A program made the translations under genes and the position numbers. Source: CAZYZQ01 sp964652075 (lineage in GTDB: Bacteria; Bacillota; Clostridia; Oscillospirales; Oscillospiraceae). From it: DNA of 19,815 bases. The stretch is taken from NCBI GenBank assembly GCA_964652075.1, contig CAZYZQ010000039.1:1-19815 (forward strand), in the 5' to 3' direction. The notes beneath the pieces were generated by a model that ran no database searches, was not told the DNA's origin, and saw only the letters and a list, made by a program, of their open reading frames with translations. The first letter of the stretch is position 1; each line of letters starts with the position of its first letter. Positions 14,056 through 19,815 of this stretch are shown piece after piece.

Positions 14056-15663
14056 TTATTTCGCTGCAAGCCAGGCATCCAGCTGACGCTGGTACTCTGC
14101 AACATAGTCATCAATGCCAGCCGCTTTCATTGCGCTGAGATAGGACTCATACAGCTCGTCGGTATACAAACCGCAATAGAGCTGGCGGTTATACTCATTG
14201 CCAACAGAGGTCAGGGCCGCAATGGTGTCGGACAGCTCAGAGTTGTCAAATGTAAAGCCCAGATATCTGGAGAGCACCTTTGCGTTGTTTGCAAGCGCTT
14301 CCTCCCGGAAGTTTGCACCCTGACCGTCCCACGGCCAGATGATGAACTGGTTTCCAAGCATCCAGTCAGATCCGTGGTAGCACGTCGTTGCATCAATGCC
14401 CTCCGGATAGCAGGCTTCGCCGTCAACAACAACGTAATCTCTGCCCTCAATGCCGTAATCATAGAGATTCATCAATTCCGGAGACGTATAGAGCAGCTCC
14501 AGGAACTTGATGCAGGCCTCCGGCTCGTCACAGGTGATGGGCAGTGCCGCGCCCCAGGAGGCAAGCGTTGTGGTGGTGACCATGCCCGGGCAGATATTCA
14601 GGCAGGTGACGTCATAGCCGGTCGCAGATTTTTTCGCGACCTCAATGCCGACCTCAGAACCCTGTACATCCGAGAATGTAACGCCCTGCTTCATCAGGAC
14701 ATCGCAGTGATCATCGCTCAGATAGGAATCCGGATACAGCCAGCCATCATTGAACCACTGGGCAACCTTCTTGTTGGCGTCAATCCAGCCCTGCTGCTCG
14801 CCATAGAAATAGGCGTGGCCCTCGTCATCCGAGAAGATGACCTGCTGGCCGTCGCCAAGGTTATCAAACGCAACATTTTCCTCAAAGGAGGCGCCCGTCA
14901 GCGCTCCGCCAAACATAAACGCCTGATCAAACAGAACCGTATAACCAGACGCTTTGGAAATCGCGTACATGCCGGTGCCGGCGTACGCCTCGGCAACCTT
15001 TTCCAGAATTGCGTCATAATCCGCCCAACTGGTCATCGCCTTTGCCTGTTCGGTGAGCCCCATCTCGTCCAGAATATCGGTGCGCATAATAATCCACCGA
15101 TCCGTATTGTAAATCCGGTAAGTCGGGACACCGTACAGGCCTCCGTTGATGGTATATGCATCCAGATAATCACCGACAAGCCCCATCAGCTCCGGCGCGG
15201 TTTCCTCGTTGATGTAATCGCTCAGCTCCATCAGCTCGCCGTTGGAATACAGCGTAGCGAGCGAGCAGGCCTGAACCGGAATAATGTTAATCAGGTCAAC
15301 ATCTTCACCGCCGGTGACCGCAAGCGTGACCTGTGTTGCATAGTCCGCCATGCCAATATAGGTCAGCGAGATATGAACGCCGATTGCAGCCTCGGTGATC
15401 TCGTTCATAGCTTCCACAACAGATTCATAATCCCGGCTTGCGTTACCGGCAATGTCGAAGACATACATGGAAATATCAACAATTTCCTGCTCCGTTTCTC
15501 CCTCTTCCGGCTCGGCTTGGCTTTCCTCATTCTGTGCGGGCGGATTATTTTCTTCCTGCTCCGGTGTGTCTTCGGGTTTTGCATTGGATGCGCAGGCCGC
15601 AAGCAACACAAAGCACATCGCCGCAACCAGAACAATTGCCAGAATTTGCTTCAGTTTTTTCAT
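14056..15663 (-). CDS. ABC transporter extracellular solute-binding lipoprotein
   Basis: A 535-residue secreted lipoprotein. A positively charged start (MKKLKQ), a hydrophobic segment and the lipobox LAAC with C24 predict signal peptidase II cleavage and membrane anchoring. An acidic, low-complexity linker follows (28-60, rich in E, P and Q), then a type 1 solute-binding fold. The end (AAGIDDYVAEYQRQLDAWL) resembles the DUF3502-containing LplA-like group of the carbohydrate CUT1 transporters. AAGGAG is eight bases upstream. No permease or ATPase gene is in the window, so it must use a transporter encoded elsewhere or serve as a sensor. It is the first gene after the regulator and is likely the uptake arm of the catabolic cluster. 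Confidence 0.88.
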   Translation of the reverse strand: MKKLKQILAIVLVAAMCFVLLAACASNAKPEDTPEQEENNPPAQNEESQAEPEEGETEQEIVDISMYVFDIAGNASRDYESVVEAMNEITEAAIGVHISLTYIGMADYATQVTLAVTGGEDVDLINIIPVQACSLATLYSNGELMELSDYINEETAPELMGLVGDYLDAYTINGGLYGVPTYRIYNTDRWIIMRTDILDEMGLTEQAKAMTSWADYDAILEKVAEAYAGTGMYAISKASGYTVLFDQAFMFGGALTGASFEENVAFDNLGDGQQVIFSDDEGHAYFYGEQQGWIDANKKVAQWFNDGWLYPDSYLSDDHCDVLMKQGVTFSDVQGSEVGIEVAKKSATGYDVTCLNICPGMVTTTTLASWGAALPITCDEPEACIKFLELLYTSPELMNLYDYGIEGRDYVVVDGEACYPEGIDATTCYHGSDWMLGNQFIIWPWDGQGANFREEALANNAKVLSRYLGFTFDNSELSDTIAALTSVGNEYNRQLYCGLYTDELYESYLSAMKAAGIDDYVAEYQRQLDAWLAAK

Positions 15664-15734
15664 GTCATTTACTCCTTTTTTTCACAGCATTCGGTTGTTG
15701 CTTCAAGCGTATAGCAAAAACACGTTTTCTGCAT

Positions 15735-15750
15735 TGTGCAGCCGCACAGT
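15735..15750. promoter_or_regulatory. Palindrome downstream of the solute-binding-protein promoter
   Basis: TGTGC-N4-GCACA, followed by GT. A related sequence TGCACAGT recurs at 15786-15793; the shared GCACAGT words are 43 bases apart, close to four helical turns. Both are plausible operator half-sites for the neighbouring PucR-type regulator, though this is inference. Confidence 0.45.
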
Positions 15751-15769
15751 AAGATGTCGTTTCTTATCC

Positions 15770-15798
15770 ATTCTTTTCGTACAGCTGCACAGTGACAA
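15770..15798 (-). promoter_or_regulatory. Putative promoter of the solute-binding protein / catabolic run
   Basis: Minus-strand TTGTCA (15798-15793), 17-base spacer, AAGAAT (15775-15770). The -10 box matches only four of six consensus bases, which fits a promoter needing an activator. The spacer contains one GCACAGT-type word. Confidence 0.5.
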
Positions 15799-15895
15799 TT
15801 CAAATTTTTTGCTTCAATTGCCGCCCGGCTTGAGGAAATAAGGTGATCCCCGCCGCGTTACAGGCTGCAAGCTCTGTGTATACAGTGTCAAACAT

Positions 15896-15932
15896 AAAGC
15901 GGGGCTGGAGGAATACCCCAGCCCCGCTTTTT
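15896..15932. terminator. Intrinsic terminator after the PucR-type regulator gene
   Basis: A perfect 13-bp stem AAAGCGGGGCTGG/CCAGCCCCGCTTT, 70 bases past the regulator stop codon. T-rich sequence follows on both strands (the plus-strand tract is better), so it is probably bidirectional. It insulates the regulator from the solute-binding protein gene. The rest of the 338-base gap (15664-16001) holds the promoter and operator candidates, plus the palindrome CTGTGTATACAG near 15874; no gene is seen. Confidence 0.85.
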
Positions 15933-16001
15933 CTGCGCATAAGCTTATGTAATACAGAAAGCATAAAGCTATATAATCTGGCCACCGATTTGAACCCCAA
16001 A

Positions 16002-17567
16002 TTACTCCTGATGGAGATGCGCGTTGTTTTGTTCCTGCTGCTTGATCCACGCCTGCTGAATCGCCGGCGGGCGGTAGATCTCAAGATAAAACAAGATGCG
16101 ATAGGAAAAGCCCAGCAGTAGCCTGTCCCAGTTATCGGAAAGATCATTTCCGATAATAGAGCGGATTCGGTCTAGACGATACAGCATCGTATTCTTATGA
16201 ATAAACAGACTGTTCGCGGTTTTCAATGTGTTACAGTTGTTCTCCAGATATTCGTACAGCGTATTCATATAGTCTGTACCGTTGTTTCGATCATAGTCCA
16301 GCAGCCGCAACAACATCGGATGGCAAAAATCGAGCAGCTCGCTGTGCGAACGGCAAACCTCCAGCAGCGCAACCATTGCATAGTCCTGAAAATCAAACAC
16401 TGGCTTTAATTGGCTCTGGCGCGGTATACGGGTTCCATAAATTCTCGCCTGTTTTGCCTGATTATAGAACCTTGGTAACAGGGTAATTTCCTCAAACACG
16501 TTGCTGACTCCTACAACCAGATCATTTTCCAGCGCAATTTTCTGCAAAAGCTTTCTCGCGTCTTCCCAAATCGGTCTGGCGCGTTGTTGGGTGAATAGAA
16601 CCACCAGCTGATTCCCGTAATAGGCACGAAGCGTATTTCGTATCTGGTTATACAGATACAGGCTGATAACCGACGCCTGATTCTGTTGCAGCGCCTCGTA
16701 TGGTCTGTCAATTACGGCGACAAAGAACTCCTCCTGCGGTGAAAAAGGCAAATATTGCAGCCTCCGCTGAATCGTATCCGCCGACAGCTTTTTATCCTTC
16801 AACAACTCAATCAGGAAAAAGGCCCCATCGTCCACCTCGCTCTGCGGCGCAAATTCATGCTGATAATCTTCCTCAATCATATCTGCCAGCATCTCAAAGC
16901 AAAAGCGATCGCTGTTTGTGATCTTTCTGTGGTTTGCGATAAGCATAACATGGCCAGCTTCAATACCGTGTACCCGCAGCAGAATTGTCAGCGTATCCGC
17001 CTGCAGCAATTCATTGTAATGCTGTACCACATTTCCGGCGGACAATTTGGCATCCAGGTCATTCCGTCGAATATAGGCGATTGCTTCCCCATCCAGCATT
17101 TCATCCTGCGTCAGCACATGAAGGGCCATACTTCCCTGCTCCGGCCTGATCGTTTTGGCAATGTAGTGATAACCGCTGTCCACTACGCAGAGAGAATTTT
17201 CCATAATCTCTGCCGCTTCCTTCACAAAGTCCTGCAAATCCAGCCGATGCAAAAACGCAGTCATGATCTTCCGGCATCGCACCGCCGTGCGCCGGTCGTC
17301 CACCAGCAGCTCCTGTATATACTCCAGTGCATGCTCTACGCTCCAATCCCGCGACAACAGCACCTGATTGCTTGCATCTCCGCTGTAGGATAGCAAATTC
17401 TCTGGCACAGTATCCAGCGGCGCTTCGCTCAGATACAAAACATCCGGCTGCAAGCGCAGATTCTTCTCATAAAGCCGCACCTCTGCAATATCCTGCTGCG
17501 GTCTTTGTAATTTTCTGCCTACCAGCATCTCATCCGGCAGCAGGGACAGCAAATGACGAAGCTCCAT
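16002..17567 (-). CDS. PucR/CdaR-type transcriptional regulator
   Basis: A 521-residue cytosolic protein. The C-terminal part (about 435-480), LYEYLENNCNTLKTANSLFI followed by HKNTMLYRLDRI, is the PucR-type helix-turn-helix that ends CdaR, PucR and related sugar-diacid or purine regulators. The middle (about 275-380, FFVAVIDRPYEAL ... LVVLFTQQ ... VVGVSNVFEE) matches the degenerate GGDEF-like domain of CdaR proteins. Residues 1-250 would be the ligand-sensing region and resemble no domain I can name. Such proteins commonly activate neighbouring catabolic genes when they bind the substrate, so it is the likely switch for the run that ends at 7371. Its ribosome binding site is weak (AAAGAG), its promoter strong. 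Confidence 0.87.
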   Translation of the reverse strand: MELRHLLSLLPDEMLVGRKLQRPQQDIAEVRLYEKNLRLQPDVLYLSEAPLDTVPENLLSYSGDASNQVLLSRDWSVEHALEYIQELLVDDRRTAVRCRKIMTAFLHRLDLQDFVKEAAEIMENSLCVVDSGYHYIAKTIRPEQGSMALHVLTQDEMLDGEAIAYIRRNDLDAKLSAGNVVQHYNELLQADTLTILLRVHGIEAGHVMLIANHRKITNSDRFCFEMLADMIEEDYQHEFAPQSEVDDGAFFLIELLKDKKLSADTIQRRLQYLPFSPQEEFFVAVIDRPYEALQQNQASVISLYLYNQIRNTLRAYYGNQLVVLFTQQRARPIWEDARKLLQKIALENDLVVGVSNVFEEITLLPRFYNQAKQARIYGTRIPRQSQLKPVFDFQDYAMVALLEVCRSHSELLDFCHPMLLRLLDYDRNNGTDYMNTLYEYLENNCNTLKTANSLFIHKNTMLYRLDRIRSIIGNDLSDNWDRLLLGFSYRILFYLEIYRPPAIQQAWIKQQEQNNAHLHQE

Positions 17568-17600
17568 CTTTTTCGCTCTTTTCTGACCTTTGTTTTTTTC

Positions 17601-17629
17601 ATTATACTTTCTTGTTTTTTACGTGTCAA
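17601..17629 (-). promoter_or_regulatory. Consensus sigma-A promoter of the PucR-type regulator
   Basis: Minus-strand TTGACA (17629-17624), 17-base spacer and TATAAT (17606-17601): a perfect match at both hexamers. Constitutive transcription combined with a weak ribosome binding site is a common design for a regulator. Confidence 0.9.
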
Positions 17630-17631
17630 TC

Positions 17632-17751
17632 TCAAAAGCTTGTAAACGCTCCCCCGCGGTAATACCCCCCAATCATACTTTGCCTTGTACTCCAGGCGCA
17701 AATGGCGCCTATTAGCAAGAATAAAGTCAGAATAGCACCCAGCCAATCCAT
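17632..17751 (-). CDS. Possible 39-residue single-span membrane peptide
   Basis: A short frame starting MDWLGAILTLFLLIGAICAW, with one hydrophobic helix (about 3-20) and a polar, glycine-rich tail (GGYYRGG, ending AFTSF). A GGAG stands four bases before the ATG, and an extended -10-like TGG-TATACT lies about 50 bases upstream. The stop codon is just before the -35 of the regulator promoter. No family is recognised, and a chance frame is quite possible. Confidence 0.35.
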   Translation of the reverse strand: MDWLGAILTLFLLIGAICAWSTRQSMIGGYYRGGAFTSF

Positions 17752-17844
17752 AGCACTCCATTTCGCGGCCTTTTTAAATGGGCCCCGATTTATCACTTTC
17801 CATAGAGTATACCACTCCACAAGAAAAAAGTACAGTGTCAAAGA

Positions 17845-17878
17845 AAATCGGCAAATCTCCGACGAGATTTGCCGATTT
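17845..17878 (-). terminator. Long perfect hairpin, probable end of the tRNA-Leu transcript
   Basis: A 15-bp perfect stem (AAATCGGCAAATCTC paired with GAGATTTGCCGATTT) with a 4-base loop; on the minus strand TCTTTG follows. It lies about 160 bases beyond the tRNA 3' end and may stop that transcript. Confidence 0.65.
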
Positions 17879-17915
17879 CTGTAATAGCGAGACACTATAG
17901 ATATGCACAAACAAT

Positions 17916-18034
17916 CCAAATCGAAGCCCAGCGCAGCGGGTTCGATTTGGGGAGGAGGAGCAACGAAGCGATACGAAGTTTTCAGGCGGCCCCAAAGGGA
18001 CCGCCTGGAAACGGAGCGAGCGCAGTTTGCTCCG
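17916..18034. repeat. Three-hairpin element directly 3' of tRNA-Leu
   Basis: Three dyads stand in a row immediately past the tRNA. 18012-18034 has CGGAGC/GCTCCG arms. 17983-18007 has CAGGCGG/CCGCCTG arms with inner CCC/GGG pairing. 17916-17950 has CCAAATCGAA/TTCGATTTGG arms. The first starts three bases after the tRNA CCA. No gene occupies this stretch. It may be a dispersed intergenic repeat or a structured RNA trailer; copy number in the genome cannot be judged from this window. Confidence 0.55.
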
Positions 18035-18037
18035 ACG

Positions 18038-18121
18038 TGGTGCGCCTGAAGGGACTCGAACCCGCACGCTGAAAGCACGAGAACCTAAATCTCGCATGTC
18101 TACCAATTCCATCACAGGCGC
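18038..18121 (-). tRNA. tRNA-Leu(UAG), CCA encoded
   Basis: The minus strand folds as a class II tRNA. The acceptor stem GCGCCTG/CAGGCGC (18121-18115 and 18048-18042) is perfect, the D arm contains GGAATTGGTAGAC, and the anticodon stem CGAGA/TCTCG encloses the loop TTTAGGT with anticodon TAG. A variable arm and the T loop TTCGAGT follow. The 3' CCA is encoded (18040-18038). It should read CUA and other CUN leucine codons. The T stem GCGGG/CCCTT has one C-U mismatch and a G-U pair, which is unusual but leaves three strong pairs. Confidence 0.93.
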
Positions 18122-18146
18122 ATTGTGTGGTGAAGACCCGCCGGTT

Positions 18147-18176
18147 ATTTTAGCACACAGGCACTTCCGTTGTCAA
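18147..18176 (-). promoter_or_regulatory. Sigma-A promoter of tRNA-Leu
   Basis: Minus-strand TTGACA (18176-18171), 18-base spacer and TAAAAT (18152-18147), 25 bases before the tRNA 5' end. Confidence 0.8.
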
Positions 18177-18225
18177 TCCGCCCGCATTGCGGCGCCGCAC
18201 AATTTTAGATTTGCTCAGATTTTGC

Positions 18226-18254
18226 TTGACACTGCCCCGATAAGGCATTATACT
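18226..18254 (+). promoter_or_regulatory. Sigma-A promoter of rny
   Basis: TTGACA (18226-18231), 17-base spacer and TATACT (18249-18254). It is divergent from the tRNA-Leu promoter 50 bases away and gives a leader of about 150 nt. Confidence 0.88.
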
Positions 18255-18261
18255 AAAGAAT

Positions 18262-18409
18262 GGGATTCGTATGGCTACGCTGTTTTTTGGCGGCGCCGGA
18301 GCCACCGGCGCGGCGCCTTAGGGGAAAATGGCACGCCATTGCTTATTCAAACATTCCTATTTTATTTTTTTTCAAAAAATTCAGAATCAGGAGGTACATT
18401 TGTAGCGTT
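18262..18409 (+). other. rny 5' leader with GC-rich hairpin and a 16-codon frame
   Basis: The leader contains a stem GGCGCCG/CGGCGCC around 18292-18318 and an AATGGC/GCCATT hairpin shortly after. A 16-codon frame (MATLFFGGAGATGAAP) runs from 18271 to its TAG at 18319-18321, covering the hairpin; GGGA lies five bases before its ATG. The rny Shine-Dalgarno AGGAGG is at 18389-18394. Whether the frame is translated is unknown. Confidence 0.35.
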
Positions 18410-19815
18410 ATGTTTTTGAAGATTATTCTTCCCATTCTCACCTTCCTTGTCGGCGCAGTTGTCTTTTTTCTGATTGGCTACGCGGTTCGCAAGAGCTCGG
18501 CCGAAAAACAGATCGGCAGCGCGGAGGAGGAAGCAACCCGGATTATCAACGAATCCATCAAGAGCGGCGAAAACAAAAAGCGTGAGCTTCTGGTGGAGGC
18601 GAAAGAGGAAATCCACAAGCAGCGCAAAGAATATGAGAGCGAAGTCCGCGAGCGCCGCGCCGAGGTTCAGAAGCACGAGCGCCGCGTTCAGCAGAAAGAG
18701 GAATCGCTCGACAAAAAGCTTGACGCATACGAAAAGAAAGATGAAGAGCTGAACCGGAAGCTCGAGCGCGTTGCGGCGACCCAGCAGGAGGTCGACACCA
18801 TCAAGCGCGGCCAGCTGGAGATGCTCGAAAAGATCTCCGGCCTGACGCAGGAGGACGCCAAGGCGACGCTGCTGCAAAGCGTAGAATCCGAGATCCGGCA
18901 CGAAACCGCCATGAAGATCAAGGAAGTGCAGACGCAGCTGAAGGACGAGGCCGACCAGCAGGCGCGCGAGATCATCGCCACCGCAATCCAGCGGTGCGCC
19001 GCGGATCATACGGCGGAGGTGACCGTCTCCGTCGTCCCGCTGCCGAACGACGAGATGAAGGGCCGTATCATCGGCCGCGAGGGTCGGAACATCCGGACGC
19101 TTGAAACGCTCACCGGCGTCGATCTGATCATCGACGACACGCCCGAGGCGATCACCGTCTCCTCCTTCGATCCGGTGCGCCGCGAGATTGCGCGGCTGGC
19201 GCTTGAGAAGCTCATCGCAGACGGCCGCATCCATCCCACCCGCATCGAGGACATGGTCGAAAAGGCCAAGCGCGAGGTGGAGCAAGTCATCAAGCAGGAG
19301 GGCGAGCGCGCCACCTTTGAAACCGGCGTACACGGCCTGCATCCGGAGTTGATTAAGCTCCTCGGCCGGCAGAAGTACCGTACAAGCTACGGCCAGAACG
19401 TGCTGAACCACTCCATCGAGGTTGCAAATATCGCCGGTCTGCTCGCCTCTGAGCTGGGCGAGGACATTGCGCTGGCGAAGCGGGCAGGCCTTCTGCACGA
19501 CCTTGGCAAATCGGTTGACCACGAGATGGAGGGCAGCCACGTCCAACTGGGCGTCGAGCTGGCCCGGAAGTATCGCGAAAGCCCCGCCGTGCTGCATGCC
19601 ATCGAAGCGCACCACGGCGACGTCGAGGCGCAGACTGTCATTGCCTGCCTGGTGCAGGCGGCGGACGCGATCTCTGCCTCCCGCCCCGGCGCGCGGCGTG
19701 AGAATGTCGAAAACTACATCCGCCGTCTGGAAAAGCTGGAAGAACTCACCGGCAGCTTCCCCGGCGTTGAGAAGGCGTTCGCCATTCAGGCCGGCCGTGA
19801 GGTGCGGATCATGGT
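18410..19815 (+). CDS. rny: Ribonuclease Y, N-terminal 468 residues (runs off the right edge)
   Basis: RNase Y is the membrane-anchored endoribonuclease that starts mRNA decay in many Firmicutes. All domains are visible: an N-terminal transmembrane helix (residues 4-25), a long charged coiled coil (about 30-190), a KH RNA-binding domain with GRIIGREGRN (218-227), and the HD hydrolase domain with HDLGK (363-367) plus HHGD further on. The family is about 510-520 residues, so around 50 are missing. The ATG at 18410 is 15 bases from AGGAGG, longer than normal; an ATT codon in frame at 18398 would be three bases away, so the exact start is uncertain. The frame stays open throughout. Confidence 0.95.
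   Translation, partial: MFLKIILPILTFLVGAVVFFLIGYAVRKSSAEKQIGSAEEEATRIINESIKSGENKKRELLVEAKEEIHKQRKEYESEVRERRAEVQKHERRVQQKEESLDKKLDAYEKKDEELNRKLERVAATQQEVDTIKRGQLEMLEKISGLTQEDAKATLLQSVESEIRHETAMKIKEVQTQLKDEADQQAREIIATAIQRCAADHTAEVTVSVVPLPNDEMKGRIIGREGRNIRTLETLTGVDLIIDDTPEAITVSSFDPVRREIARLALEKLIADGRIHPTRIEDMVEKAKREVEQVIKQEGERATFETGVHGLHPELIKLLGRQKYRTSYGQNVLNHSIEVANIAGLLASELGEDIALAKRAGLLHDLGKSVDHEMEGSHVQLGVELARKYRESPAVLHAIEAHHGDVEAQTVIACLVQAADAISASRPGARRENVENYIRRLEKLEELTGSFPGVEKAFAIQAGREVRIM

Noticed and set aside
14002..15714. 570-codon plus-strand open frame opposite the solute-binding protein gene
   Set aside because: It is antisense to a protein with a clear lipoprotein signal and family fold, has no ribosome binding site, and its translation shows no domain. 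Long antisense frames are expected in GC-rich codon usage.
15843..16121. 92-codon plus-strand frame around the regulator terminator
   Set aside because: It crosses a strong terminator hairpin and runs antisense into the end of the regulator gene; no ribosome binding site.
17845..18034. CRISPR-like or tandem repeat array
   Set aside because: The hairpins differ from each other in sequence and spacing; there are no identical direct repeats or spacers.
18038..18121. tRNA-Leu as a proven integration (att) site
   Set aside because: I found no second copy of the tRNA 3' end in the window and no integrase gene, so no attachment-site claim is made.
18362..19615. 417-codon minus-strand frame opposite rny
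   Set aside because: RNase Y on the plus strand is unmistakable across the same bases. The antisense translation is a leucine/aspartate-rich shadow of the coiled coil.

Overview
The window looks like a chromosomal segment of a moderately high-GC Clostridia bacterium, probably an Oscillospirales-type gut organism. The clues are textbook sigma-A promoters (TTGACA-17-TATAAT type), AGGAGG ribosome binding sites, RNase Y, a Firmicutes-type S10 operon start, and a lipoprotein signal peptide typical of Clostridia. The taxonomic placement is inference from style, not from a marker phylogeny. Almost every gene lies on the minus strand; only a Nudix hydrolase and rny are on plus. No CRISPR array, insertion sequence, integrase or phage gene is visible.

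Layout from left to right. (1) 1-571: the 5' end of rpsJ (ribosomal protein S10, cut by the window edge) with a strong promoter and a leader of about 230 nt holding a 21-codon upstream ORF, hairpins and an intrinsic terminator, which looks like an attenuation leader. (2) 572-1669: a gamma-carbonic-anhydrase-like protein and a MutT-type Nudix hydrolase, transcribed divergently from back-to-back promoters. (3) 1718-3983: a minus-strand run of zinc-ribbon protein, deoC, VanZ-like membrane protein and a short formate/nitrite transporter homologue. (4) 4081-6200: HAD phosphatase, an 87-aa unknown and an M20 peptidase in one run. (5) 6326-7242: a SAM-dependent methyltransferase with its own promoter and a long 5' UTR.

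(6) 7371-17567 is the most distinctive part and reads as one catabolic locus that appears less GC-rich than its surroundings. A PucR/CdaR-type regulator (own consensus promoter) is followed on the same strand by a solute-binding lipoprotein, a strong intercistronic hairpin, and seven tightly packed genes with ATGA overlaps or gaps of 0-12 nt: a LarA-type (nickel-pincer racemase/epimerase) protein, a split UxaA/SuyAB-type dehydratase or lyase (88-aa SAF subunit plus 389-aa large subunit), a DHDPS/KDG-aldolase-family lyase, an 86-aa cysteine-rich protein, a DUF6273-type protein and a CocE/NonD-family hydrolase. The order suggests uptake of a hydroxy-acid or sugar-acid compound, ester or amide cleavage, C2 epimerisation, beta-elimination to a 2-keto-3-deoxy acid, and aldol cleavage to pyruvate plus an aldehyde. 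That combination, with two uncharacterised proteins built in, is the best candidate here for an undescribed system.

(7) 17568-18409: a possible 39-aa membrane peptide, a four-hairpin element, a tRNA-Leu(UAG) with encoded CCA, and the rny promoter and leader. (8) 18410-19815: rny (RNase Y), cut at the right edge.
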